Source: a virus. From it: DNA of 29,731 nucleotides. The DNA is taken from IMG/VR virus record IMGVR_UViG_3300037520_002403, positions 1-29,731 of that record, one strand, 5' to 3'. The position numbers and the translations under genes are program-made. Below are positions 16,480 through 23,013 of this stretch, piece after piece (within the stretch, counting starts at the first letter, position 1; the number at the start of each line of letters is the position of its first letter). The notes beneath the pieces are model-generated. The model was not told the DNA's origin and made no database searches. It saw nothing but the letters and a program-made list of their open reading frames with translations.

Positions 16480-16701
16480 AAACCCGCCATCCTTTCACTC
16501 CTCGCAGCCCTCCTCACCGGCTGCGTCACCATCCCGGTCCCGCCATTCGGCGAGTCCCGCGGCGCCCTCGGCGACCTCAAAGTCTCCGTCACGGTCCAAT
16601 ATCTCCCCCGCGTCCAAAACCAAACCCCCGCCACCGCCTCCCAGTCGCACGCCTGGGAGCAATTCCTAAAAAGCCAACCCAAAACCCTAAAAGACAAATG
16701 A
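16477..16701 (+). CDS. small lipoprotein in the lysis cassette (candidate o-spanin)
   Basis: From the ATG at 16477 the protein is 74 residues with a short signal sequence MKPAILSLLAALLTGC, in which LTGC is a clear lipobox; mature lipoprotein would begin CVTIPVPPFG and be about 60 residues. An in-frame ATG at 16459 would add six residues that weaken the signal peptide, so 16477 is preferred. A short outer-membrane lipoprotein between a membrane/coiled-coil protein and a holin fits an Rz1-like o-spanin. It has only a few prolines, fewer than typical Rz1 proteins, so the assignment is tentative. The lipobox implies a host with an outer membrane if it is a spanin. Its stop overlaps the next ATG. 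Confidence 0.6.
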   Translation: MKPAILSLLAALLTGCVTIPVPPFGESRGALGDLKVSVTVQYLPRVQNQTPATASQSHAWEQFLKSQPKTLKDK

Positions 16702-16871
16702 ACAAAATCATCGCAACCGTCCTCAACCAACTCGCCCAGAACTCCACCTGGAGAGGAATCCTCCTAATTTTAACCAGCGCCGGGATCGTGATCGAGCCCC
16801 AGATGCAGGAGGCGATTTTGGCCGCCGGTCTCTCCGCCATCGGCCTCATAAATGTGATCCGCAAAGGCTAA
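16698..16871 (+). CDS. holin
   Basis: A 57-residue membrane protein, MNKIIATVLNQLAQNSTWRG then ILLILTSAGIVIEP and AILAAGLSAIGLINVIRKG. Two hydrophobic segments separated by a short polar turn (PQMQE), with a basic C-terminus, match a common class of small phage holins that precede the endolysin gene. The start overlaps the lipoprotein stop (ATGA) and the stop is 1 base before the amidase start. Holins make the inner-membrane hole that releases the endolysin at a programmed time. Confidence 0.7.
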   Translation: MNKIIATVLNQLAQNSTWRGILLILTSAGIVIEPQMQEAILAAGLSAIGLINVIRKG

Positions 16872-16872
16872 A

Positions 16873-17475
16873 ATGATCCTGCGCTGGCTCAGCCGATTAT
16901 TAGGAACGCCGTCGTCCCCGACGGCCCCTCAGCCCCCCGCCCCCAATCCGCCAGCACAGCCAGCCGCCGCCCCACTCCCCGTCACCGCCGTGACGCGCCT
17001 CTACCCGCAAACGAACCGCCGCACCCCCAACATCAGCGTCGGCCGCACCATCCGCCCCACCCACATCGTCCTGCACCACACCAGCGGCGCCTACGCCGGA
17101 TCCGTCTCCTGGTGCATGGACCCCCGCAGCGCCGTCAGCTACCACTGCATCATCGCCCGCACCGGCAAGCGAACCGTCCTCGCCCCGCCCACAGCCCGCA
17201 CCTGGCACGCAGGAGTCTCCTCCTGGCAAGGCCGCCGCGACTGCAACTCCTACTGCCTCGGCCTCGCCTGGGAAGGCGATACCTACCAGACCCCCCTCAG
17301 CGAAGACGCCATCCTCAGCGCCATCGAATACCTCCTCCCCCTCCTCGACCAATTCGACATCCCCATCACCCGCATCATCCGGCACGCGGACATCTCGCCC
17401 GGCCGCAAAAACGACTGCTCCCCCGCCGCCCAATCCGCCCTCCTCGCCGCCCTCCAAAAAATCCTCGGCAAATGA
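16873..17475 (+). CDS. endolysin: N-acetylmuramoyl-L-alanine amidase (Amidase_2)
   Basis: A 200-residue peptidoglycan amidase that would cleave the bond between N-acetylmuramic acid and L-alanine. The N-terminal ~40 residues are a Pro/Ala-rich tail (PTAPQPPAPNPP). The catalytic domain shows THIVLHHTSG with zinc ligand His68, VSYHCIIARTGK, TWHAGVSSW, and RHADISPGRKNDCSP with His171 and Cys182 as the other zinc ligands, in the canonical Amidase_2/PGRP order. There is no signal peptide, so release depends on the holin. The stop overlaps the next ATG. Confidence 0.9.
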   Translation: MILRWLSRLLGTPSSPTAPQPPAPNPPAQPAAAPLPVTAVTRLYPQTNRRTPNISVGRTIRPTHIVLHHTSGAYAGSVSWCMDPRSAVSYHCIIARTGKRTVLAPPTARTWHAGVSSWQGRRDCNSYCLGLAWEGDTYQTPLSEDAILSAIEYLLPLLDQFDIPITRIIRHADISPGRKNDCSPAAQSALLAALQKILGK

Positions 17476-18458
17476 AAAAACCCAACGCACTCCAAAACAT
17501 CGTCTCCAAAAGCCAAGTCGCCGCCGCGCTCAACGAAGCCGCCGCCGCCCGCTCCCAGCTCGAAGCCGAACGCCGCGCCCACGCTGAGACCGTCAAAGCC
17601 CTCGAGCGCGTCCGCTTCACCAAGCCCCCCAAAAAAATCACCCCACGCACCAGCACCGCAGGCACCGGCGATATCGTCGAAGTCATCTTCAGTGATGTCC
17701 ACGGCAACAAGCACGACCCCGCCGCCATGGCCGCCTTCTTGGGAGATCTCAAATCCCTCAACCCCGACCGCCTCATCATCGGCGGCGATTTCGTGGATTG
17801 CGGCGGCTTCCTCGCCGAGCACCACACCCTCGGCTATGTCGCCGAAACCGAAGACTCCTACGAAGACGATGTGGCCGTCGCCAACAGCCTCCTCGACCAA
17901 ATCCTCGCCGCCGCCCGCCCCAGCGAAGTCCACTACATCGAGGGCAATCACGAGTGGCGCGTCGAGCGTTGGGCACTCACCCAACGCCTCGCCCACCACA
18001 AAGACACCGACCTCCTCCGCCGCACATTCTGCCCCGAGCATGTCCTGCGGCTCAAAGACCGCGGCATCGCTTACTACCACCAAGGCAAAACCCACGGCGA
18101 CTGCGACACCCCCGGCTGGGTCAAAATCGACAAAGCCTTCTTCGTCCACAAAATCAGCAACGCCCGCGATGCCGCGGGACAAGCCATGGCCAAAGCCGCC
18201 GCCAACATCGTGTTCTTCGACACCCACCGCGCCGCCTACAAGCCCATGCACCTCCCCGGCGTCGGCCTCATCAGCGCCTGGAACCCCGGCTGCCTCTGCA
18301 AACGCCAACCCCTCTACGCCAACACCCGCCCCACCGAGTGGACCCACGGCTACCTCGTCCGCTTCATCTCCAAAAAGACCGGCAACTTCCAGATGGTCAA
18401 TGTCACCATCAACGACGGCGTCAGCTACGCCTCCCTCCTTTTGAAACCCAAGTCATGA
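17472..18458 (+). CDS. calcineurin-like metallophosphoesterase, variant active site
   Basis: A 328-residue protein. A helical N-terminal segment (~15-50) precedes a metallophosphoesterase domain with DVHGNKHD (Asp75, His77), LIIGGDFVDCGG (Asp106) and IEGNHEW (Asn159, His160), the first three metal-binding motifs. The final motifs differ: where phage relatives have a VHG and then GHTH, this protein has FVHKISN and FFDTH (249-252), so the Gly-His of the last motif is Phe-Asp. The enzyme may use one metal differently or have changed substrate. It is coupled to the endolysin gene by overlap and to the next gene by ATGA. Substrate unknown; nucleic-acid or nucleotide phosphodiester hydrolysis is usual for phage members. 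Confidence 0.8.
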   Translation: MKKPNALQNIVSKSQVAAALNEAAAARSQLEAERRAHAETVKALERVRFTKPPKKITPRTSTAGTGDIVEVIFSDVHGNKHDPAAMAAFLGDLKSLNPDRLIIGGDFVDCGGFLAEHHTLGYVAETEDSYEDDVAVANSLLDQILAAARPSEVHYIEGNHEWRVERWALTQRLAHHKDTDLLRRTFCPEHVLRLKDRGIAYYHQGKTHGDCDTPGWVKIDKAFFVHKISNARDAAGQAMAKAAANIVFFDTHRAAYKPMHLPGVGLISAWNPGCLCKRQPLYANTRPTEWTHGYLVRFISKKTGNFQMVNVTINDGVSYASLLLKPKS

Positions 18459-18898
18459 ACAAGCTCCTCGCCCTCGTCGCCAAGCACAAAGCCGCCAAAT
18501 ACGGCATCCCGCCCAACCAAGGCTGGCTCACCCGCCAGCAAGTTGCCCGCCAGCTCGGCACCACCGACCGCAATGTCCACGACCTCCTCCGCGACGCCAT
18601 TGAGGCCAAAGACATCGAGTGCAAAAAATTCTCCGATTGGGACGCCGCCAGCATGCGCCCCGTGCAAGTCACCTGCTACCGCATCCTCGCCGACCTCCCC
18701 GAGAAAAAATCCCCCGCCAAAAAATCCACGCCCCCCGCAGCCACCGGCCCCATCAGCGCCGAACTCCGCACCGCCGTCCTCGCCGCCCACAAACGCCATC
18801 CGCACCTCCCCGGCCGCCGCCTCCGCGAATACCTCCCCCCCCGCCTCCGCCGCGCCTCCACCGGCGACCAAGTCCTCGAAATCCTCGCCAAAGCGTAA
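18455..18898 (+). CDS. putative DNA-binding protein (HTH-like)
   Basis: A 147-residue basic protein. GWLTRQQVARQLGTTDRNVH (about residues 23-42) reads as a helix-turn-helix that decides sequence-specific DNA binding; it is followed by a wing-like beta segment (QVTCYRI) and a Lys/Pro-rich linker leading to a second basic helical domain (LRTAVLAAHKRHP). No dimerisation or ligand domain is apparent. It starts inside the stop of the phosphoesterase gene. It could be a late regulator or a structural DNA-binding protein; the role is unknown. Confidence 0.6.
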   Translation: MNKLLALVAKHKAAKYGIPPNQGWLTRQQVARQLGTTDRNVHDLLRDAIEAKDIECKKFSDWDAASMRPVQVTCYRILADLPEKKSPAKKSTPPAATGPISAELRTAVLAAHKRHPHLPGRRLREYLPPRLRRASTGDQVLEILAKA

Positions 18899-18910
18899 CG
18901 CCCCTCCGCC

Positions 18911-19207
18911 ATGCCCCACCGAACCGCCAGGTTAAAAATCCGCGGCCAATGGTGGCGCCTCCTCCTCCGCCGCATCGCCCCCCGGCGCCACGGCGACCAC
19001 TACCTGACCATGCACGGCGAGTGCAAATACAGCGACCGCGAAATCATCGTGAACCCCCAGTTCGACCCCGAGCGCACCACCATCCACGAAGTCCTCCACG
19101 CCGCCCTCCCCGACCTCGACGAGATCACCATTTTGGAAGTCGAAACCGCCGTCTGCGACGCCCTCACCGCCCTCCGCCGCCTCCAGCCGAAAAACTCAAG
19201 TCGATGA
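18911..19207 (+). CDS. small HEXXH zinc metallopeptidase-like protein
   Basis: A 98-residue protein with TTIHEVLHAALPDLDE, a classic HEXXH zinc motif (His59, Glu60, His63) with a downstream acidic run that may supply the third ligand. The preceding segment (HGECKYSDREIIVNP) matches the beta strand that commonly precedes this helix in small phage SprT/ImmA-like proteins of about 100 residues. The N-terminal tail is Arg-rich. Targets are unknown; related proteins cleave regulators or virion proteins. It ends with a 12-base overlap with the convergent repressor gene. Confidence 0.7.
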   Translation: MPHRTARLKIRGQWWRLLLRRIAPRRHGDHYLTMHGECKYSDREIIVNPQFDPERTTIHEVLHAALPDLDEITILEVETAVCDALTALRRLQPKNSSR

Positions 19208-19564
19208 TTTCCGCCTCCCACCCTTCGGGTATTTCATAGTCGTTCGGCGAATTGAGGACCCACCACCGAAGCTCTGCGAGGGCCTCAAGATGTTCCCGGC
19301 AGCAGTGGCATTCTCCACATCGGGCCCTGTGTGAGGTTGGGCCGCTGCTTTTCCCTCTTTAAGCGCCAAGAGGTCCCTCGCCGTTTGCAAATTTTGCGCC
19401 CGCAGCGCCGCCGTGTCCCGCTGCACCAGCCGCTGGATGTAGCGGGAAAACATGCTCTCCCCCTCTTCCTGCATCCGCTGGTGCGCCAGCGCATACAAAT
19501 CCGCATCGAAAGAAATCGTCCTCCGCTCGCACAATTTCTCTTTTCGTTTCCGCGTCGTTTTCAT
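19196..19564 (-). CDS. ribbon-helix-helix repressor A (leftward)
   Basis: A 122-residue protein. Residues ~12-52 (ERRTISFDADLYALAHQRMQ followed by SRYIQRLVQRD) have the ribbon-helix-helix pattern of MetJ/Arc repressors: a short strand that inserts into the major groove, then two helices. The remaining ~70 residues are helical and then basic, possibly for oligomerisation. The ATG at 19564 was chosen because the first 23 residues of the longer frame run through the intergenic region. It is transcribed leftward as a single gene, divergent from a similar RHH gene at 19666. By analogy with phage repressors it is likely to bind the shared intergenic region. Confidence 0.75.
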   Translation of the reverse strand: MKTTRKRKEKLCERRTISFDADLYALAHQRMQEEGESMFSRYIQRLVQRDTAALRAQNLQTARDLLALKEGKAAAQPHTGPDVENATAAGNILRPSQSFGGGSSIRRTTMKYPKGGRRKSST

Positions 19565-19585
19565 CGGTGAATCAACTTTCACACC

Positions 19586-19669
19586 AAGTATGAAAAAAAA
19601 CAACTTTTTGTGAACATTAGGTCTTGACCCCATTGACCAATCTTCATACTTTCCGCGTCACAAGTATGA
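19586..19669. promoter_or_regulatory. shared RHH operator/promoter region
   Basis: AAGTATGA occurs at 19586-19593 and 19662-19669, and its complement TCATACTT at 19644-19651. The last two form a perfect 8-bp inverted repeat with a 10-base spacer whose right arm covers the ATG at 19666. On the + strand, TTGACC at 19624-19629 is followed 17 bases later by TACTTT, a weak -35/-10 pair overlapping the inverted repeat. The interval is A/T-rich relative to its flanks. This is the expected place for autoregulatory operators of the two divergent repressors. Confidence 0.55.
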
Positions 19670-19842
19670 GGAAAGACGCAAAGAAAAAAACCGAAAAGCG
19701 CACGATCTCGATGCCCCGCCCGCTTCTCTCCGCCGCCCTGGAACGCAGTAAACAAGAGCATCGGACGCTTTCGAGCTACATCCAGTTTTTGATTGCGCGC
19801 GATGCCGCGCAGTCCTCCGAAAACGAAAAACAACCCGCCTAA
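19666..19842 (+). CDS. ribbon-helix-helix repressor B (rightward)
   Basis: A 58-residue protein that is almost only an RHH domain: EKRTISMPRPLLSAALERSK then SSYIQFLIARD. It aligns with the N-terminal domain of the divergent repressor A (RTIS, L, A, R, E, S-YIQ-L-RD), so the two are paralogues. It lacks the long C-terminal extension. The ATG at 19666 overlaps an operator-like arm; an upstream in-frame ATG at 19624 would read through the operator region and is disfavoured. It is the first gene of the rightward early operon, the position taken by cro in lambdoid phages. Confidence 0.7.
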   Translation: MRKDAKKKTEKRTISMPRPLLSAALERSKQEHRTLSSYIQFLIARDAAQSSENEKQPA

Positions 19843-19848
19843 AAAAAT

Positions 19849-20058
19849 ATGAAACTCCTCCTCGCCCTCAGTCTCCCCCTGCCCCTGGTAGCAGCCACCG
19901 TGCCAGTCGAACTCGGCATCGCCCTGGTCCTCCTCGGCGGCATCCTCGCCGCCATTTTCCCGCTCATTTCCGGGCGCCTCCGCCGCCGCCGCATCGAGCG
20001 CGACATCGCCCTCTTTTTCGAACGCCGCCAACGCCGCACTTACTGCACCCGCCTTTGA
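19849..20058 (+). CDS. small membrane protein
   Basis: A 69-residue protein. Residues 1-16 are hydrophobic (MKLLLALSLPLPLVAA) and residues ~22-42 form a second hydrophobic segment (LGIALVLLGGILAAIFPLI), followed by a strongly basic tail (RLRRRRIERD). It may be a two-pass protein or have a signal sequence and one span, with the basic tail cytoplasmic. Location right after the repressor B gene suggests an early role such as superinfection exclusion, but nothing specific supports this. It overlaps the next gene's leader. Confidence 0.55.
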   Translation: MKLLLALSLPLPLVAATVPVELGIALVLLGGILAAIFPLISGRLRRRRIERDIALFFERRQRRTYCTRL

Positions 20059-20063
20059 CCTCC

Positions 20064-20258
20064 ATGAACAAAATCGACCTCCCCGCAGACCTCTCCGGCA
20101 CCCACTGCACCCTCTGCCACACCGAGGGCAAAAAACAAGTCGCCCAGCTCCTCGATAAAGACCTCGGCCCCCTCTGCCACGAATGCTTCACCCACGCCCT
20201 CCGCGCCACCACCGCCCTCCACTGGATCACCCTCACCACTTCTCCCTCCAAAAAATAA
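20064..20258 (+). CDS. small zinc-finger-like protein (two CXXC pairs)
   Basis: A 64-residue protein with CTLCHTEGKKQVAQLLDKD and LCHECFTHA: CXXC and CXXC spaced ~24 residues apart, with a nearby His, the pattern of a small treble-clef or rubredoxin-type zinc site. The start at 20064 is chosen because the frame upstream begins with a TTG embedded in the previous gene. Likely protein-protein or nucleic-acid binding in early phage takeover; exact role unknown. Confidence 0.6.
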   Translation: MNKIDLPADLSGTHCTLCHTEGKKQVAQLLDKDLGPLCHECFTHALRATTALHWITLTTSPSKK

Positions 20259-20274
20259 CCCGCAGCCAAAAAAC

Positions 20275-20478
20275 ATGACACAGCACCAAACCCACGCCGC
20301 CCTTCTCGCCGCGGTAGAGGCCCTCCTCGCCGCCGTCAAAGCCCAAGGCACCCCCCAGCCCCCACGCCACTCCATATCACGCCCACGGCCACCCCGCCGC
20401 CGCGAACGCTGGCTTACCCCCGACGAAGTCACCGCAGGATTCGCCCGGCTCCGCGCCGAACTCGCCGCCACTGAATGA
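20275..20478 (+). CDS. small basic protein of unknown function
   Basis: A 67-residue protein with an N-terminal Ala/Leu helix (AALLAAVEALLAAVKA), a Pro/Arg-rich middle (PRHSISRPRPPRRRERW) and a C-terminal helix. No motif is recognised. It lies in the run of tiny early genes and its stop overlaps the next ATG (ATGA at 20475-20478). Confidence 0.5.
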   Translation: MTQHQTHAALLAAVEALLAAVKAQGTPQPPRHSISRPRPPRRRERWLTPDEVTAGFARLRAELAATE

Positions 20479-20915
20479 TCCACGAGCCCCACTACTGGAC
20501 CGATCCAGCGGCCAGCGACACCGAGGAGGAGCGCATCTGCGAGGAATTCGGCGTCGGCCCCGCCCTCGCCCGCCGCATCAAAGTTTACAAAGACGACGCC
20601 CTCGCCGAGGCCATTGATTGGGAAGTCGCCCAGATTCTCTCCAAAGTCCTCAGCGACTTCTGCCGCCCCTGCAAAAACCTCCGCGCCCGCGTTTACGGCC
20701 TCATCTTTGCCGCTGGTCTCGACATGGTCAACGGCATCCACAGCCAGGCCGAGATCGCCAAACAGATCGGCTGCACCCGCGCCCTCATCAGCCACTACAC
20801 CACCCAATGGGCCGACAAAATCCGGCTCGGCGTCTTTAAATTCAGGAAGGCCGAATCCTCCAGGCCGACCTTCCGCAACGCACAACTCGAAGCCTGGAAA
20901 ACCAGAAAATACTAA
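20475..20915 (+). CDS. HTH protein, possible early regulator
   Basis: A 146-residue protein with an acidic N-terminus and a C-terminal segment SQAEIAKQIGCTRALISHYT that is a good sigma-like/MarR-like helix-turn-helix (turn at IGCTRA). Between them a Cys pair (FCRPCKN) and helical region may stabilise the fold. It could act as a transcription regulator of early or late genes. It is too short and unlike small terminase subunits, and a better terminase candidate exists at 27379. Confidence 0.6.
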   Translation: MIHEPHYWTDPAASDTEEERICEEFGVGPALARRIKVYKDDALAEAIDWEVAQILSKVLSDFCRPCKNLRARVYGLIFAAGLDMVNGIHSQAEIAKQIGCTRALISHYTTQWADKIRLGVFKFRKAESSRPTFRNAQLEAWKTRKY

Positions 20916-20919
20916 AAAC

Positions 20920-21570
20920 ATGACCCAATCCACCGAACTCACCCTGCCCGAAGGGCTCTGCACATTCAGCCGCGGCGCCCTCGTCTTCACCCGCCCGCCC
21001 TCGCAAGAGGAATGGGAGCAAATCGGCCGCTATGTCCACGCCGCCCGCGGCTCCAGCCTCCGCTGGATGGCCGATTGGCGCATGGAAGGCCGCCGCCAGT
21101 TCGGCGACGCCATCGTCGCCGAGGCCGAGCGCCAGCTCGAATTCGAATTCAAAGACCTCCGCGCCGCCGAGGCCCTCGAGCGGCTCGACGGCGTCCACCC
21201 CTCCGCCCCATCCGATGCCCACGCCTTCGTCGCCGCGAAACTCTGCAAAGACTCCGACGACGCCCAGGAATGGCTCGAAAAAGCCCGCACCGAAAACCTC
21301 AGCCCCGTCGAACTCCAGAAATCCATCCGCGCCGGGGAAATCGTCCGCGACGAACCCACCAAGTCCACCGGCTCCGCCTCCACCGGCATCCTCACCCTCG
21401 AGGCCATCCACATGGACTTCCTCCGCTGGAAATCCCGCGCCGACGAAGACGGATTCCCCGACAACTGGACCCCGCAGCAACTCGAAAAAATCCGCGACCT
21501 CCTGATTCCCATGCACCGCGCCTGGTCCCTCGCCGTCCACAAAATCAGCCTCAACGAAGCCTCCGCATGA
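20920..21570 (+). CDS. phage protein of the WMADWRM type, ParB/DUF3102-like context
   Basis: A 216-residue protein. The segment LRWMADWRMEGRRQFGDAI at about residues 44-62 parallels the conserved SLxWWIGDWLxxGExxYG helix of a widespread plasmid/phage family annotated with DUF3102-like or ParB-related names. A later acidic helix (KDSDDAQEWLEKARTENLSP) resembles the second part of that family. DNA-associated functions are usual for relatives, but not proven. Start by ATG at 20920 directly after the previous gene; the frame extends further upstream only as a shadow. Its stop overlaps the next ATG. Confidence 0.5.
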   Translation: MTQSTELTLPEGLCTFSRGALVFTRPPSQEEWEQIGRYVHAARGSSLRWMADWRMEGRRQFGDAIVAEAERQLEFEFKDLRAAEALERLDGVHPSAPSDAHAFVAAKLCKDSDDAQEWLEKARTENLSPVELQKSIRAGEIVRDEPTKSTGSASTGILTLEAIHMDFLRWKSRADEDGFPDNWTPQQLEKIRDLLIPMHRAWSLAVHKISLNEASA

Positions 21571-21779
21571 AGACCCCGAACTTTTTCTCCGAGGTCTTCT
21601 GGCGCTCGGTGGATGCCGAGTTGCCCGACGACGAGATCACCGTTCTGCTCCACTTGCAAAGCGGCGAAATCTGGACCGGCTTCCTCGACGGCGACACCTG
21701 GCGCTTCGTCAGCGCCGACTCCATCTCCGAGCCCGTCCTCCATTGGGCACCGTTCCCCGAACCCCCCGAGGAATACTAA
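21567..21779 (+). CDS. small acidic protein with beta-type fold
   Basis: A 70-residue protein rich in Asp/Glu and Trp. FLDGDTWRFVSAD followed by HWAPFPEPPEEY resembles a small beta-barrel domain often found in short phage proteins (WxP-type ending similar to DUF551). Role unknown. It starts in the stop of the preceding gene and ends 2 bases before the next. Confidence 0.5.
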   Translation: MKTPNFFSEVFWRSVDAELPDDEITVLLHLQSGEIWTGFLDGDTWRFVSADSISEPVLHWAPFPEPPEEY

Positions 21780-21781
21780 CC

Positions 21782-21925
21782 ATGCTCCCCAAACCCGCCC
21801 ACATCGTCGCCGTCCTCACGCTCGGCCTCCTGGCCTTCGCCGCCTACCTCCACCTCCGCGAACTTCGCCAGCCCGATTTCGAACGCTGCCCCCTCTGCAA
21901 CCAAAAAATCACCGTGAAGCTATGA
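21782..21925 (+). CDS. 47-residue membrane protein with CXXC
   Basis: MLPKPAHIVAVLTLGLLAFA is a single hydrophobic span (about residues 8-24) followed by a short soluble tail containing CPLCNQK. The Cys pair may bind zinc with another protein. The ATG at 21782 lies 2 bases after the previous stop and its stop overlaps the next ATG, which supports a real coupled gene. Unknown function. Confidence 0.5.
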   Translation: MLPKPAHIVAVLTLGLLAFAAYLHLRELRQPDFERCPLCNQKITVKL

Positions 21926-22116
21926 GCAACACACTCGCCAGCGACATCGCCCGTTGCGACGGCTCCGGCTCCGTCGAAGACGGCATCCACTACTGGCGCG
22001 AAGGCTGCGAAACCTGCCTCCGCCGCACGGCCCCCCGCCCCGAGATCGCCGTCATGATCCAGCCCCCGCCCATCATCGCCTTCGAATGCGAATATCTCAT
22101 ACCTCCCACCCGATGA
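21922..22116 (+). CDS. small Cys-containing protein (CDGSGS...GCETC type)
   Basis: A 64-residue protein, with RCDGSGSVEDG, then WREGCETCLRRT: three Cys in a pattern reminiscent of short phage proteins with a DnaJ-type CxGxG or a WREGCxxCLRR element. Metal binding is plausible. The C-terminus is a Pro-rich beta segment. Role unknown. Its stop overlaps the next ATG. Confidence 0.55.
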   Translation: MSNTLASDIARCDGSGSVEDGIHYWREGCETCLRRTAPRPEIAVMIQPPPIIAFECEYLIPPTR

Positions 22117-22556
22117 CAGATTTGCAAAACAACCCCCTCCGCGATCTCAACAACGCTCGGAATCTTCCGAAGGACACGCCGGAAACGGATTCCCAAATCA
22201 CGCACTTTTGGTCGATTTCAAAATACGGGAAGCGCTTTACGAATCGCACAGGAACCGTCCCAGCCGATTTCGCCCGCCGCCTCGAACGCGAGCGCGATGA
22301 GGCGCGGCAAAAGCTCGATTGTCCCCGCTGCGAAGCCGGTGACGACAATTTCGCCCGCCTGGTCCGCAACCGCGAATGGCTCCTCGAGGAAAACCGCAAC
22401 CTTCAAAAACAGCTCGCCGCCGTCAACGACCAGCTTCTCGAAGCCCAAGCCGTCATCCGCACCCAGCGCCAAAACCTCCGCGATGACAACGCCGAACTCC
22501 AGCGCGTCGAACGCGAGCGCGATAACGCCCTCGCCCTACTCCGACTGCACAAATGA
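22113..22556 (+). CDS. coiled-coil protein with CPRC motif
   Basis: A 147-residue protein. Residues ~50-145 are predicted helical with heptads (ARRLERERDEARQKL; ENRNLQKQLAAVNDQLL; ERERDNALALL), and CPRC at about residues 69-72 interrupts them. Probably a dimeric coiled coil. Its function in the early operon is unknown. Stop overlaps the next gene's ATG. Confidence 0.55.
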   Translation: MTDLQNNPLRDLNNARNLPKDTPETDSQITHFWSISKYGKRFTNRTGTVPADFARRLERERDEARQKLDCPRCEAGDDNFARLVRNREWLLEENRNLQKQLAAVNDQLLEAQAVIRTQRQNLRDDNAELQRVERERDNALALLRLHK

Positions 22557-22738
22557 ACCTCGACCAACTCACCAGTGAAGAACGCCTCCAGCGCCTCTTC
22601 CGCGATTACAACGCCATCCTGGCCGACAACACCCAGCGCCTCGCCCAGATCGTGGACGACCTCAAACTCGAATTCACCCTTCTCAGCAACGAGGCCAAAG
22701 TCCTCCGCGACCAGGTCAAAACCATCCGCCCCGAATGA
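22553..22738 (+). CDS. small coiled-coil protein
   Basis: A 61-residue all-helical protein with heptad-like Leu spacing (LAQIVDDLKLEFTLL). It is coupled by ATGA overlaps on both sides and shares a coiled-coil style with the preceding protein, so the two may interact. No family recognised. Confidence 0.5.
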   Translation: MNLDQLTSEERLQRLFRDYNAILADNTQRLAQIVDDLKLEFTLLSNEAKVLRDQVKTIRPE

Positions 22739-23013
22739 GCCAATACGAACTCGACCCAGACCGCCTCGGCTTTCCGTGCGACCTCGCCCCCGTCATCGGC
22801 CTCTCGAAAAACGAAATCGCATTTCTAAAACGCAAAGGCTGCCCGTTTTTCGGACGCAAAACCACCGTCCGCTGGGTCCGCGACTTCATAGCCCGCCAGG
22901 CGGGGGCACCAACGCCGCAGCCGCCCGAGCATCAGACAAATTCAGCTTGGAATAGACCGCATGCACCAACCGCGTCGAATGGTTCACGAGCCGCATCGCC
23001 TGCGACTCGCTAA
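22735..23013 (+). CDS. HTH protein, candidate excisionase/regulator
   Basis: A 92-residue protein. LAPVIGLSKNEIAFLKRKG followed by CPFFGRKTTVRWVRDFI is a MerR/excisionase-like helix-turn-helix in which the wing would be the FFGRKTT segment. It is the last gene of the early operon and its final 128 bases overlap the 3' end of the convergent integrase gene, including the codon for the integrase catalytic Tyr. The location beside the integrase makes an Xis role plausible. The C-terminal ~40 residues are low-complexity. Confidence 0.55.
   Translation: MSQYELDPDRLGFPCDLAPVIGLSKNEIAFLKRKGCPFFGRKTTVRWVRDFIARQAGAPTPQPPEHQTNSAWNRPHAPTASNGSRAASPATR

Noticed and set aside
17283-18347. 354-residue minus-strand open frame opposite the phosphoesterase
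   Set aside because: Shadow of the metallophosphoesterase gene on the + strand; no motifs of its own.
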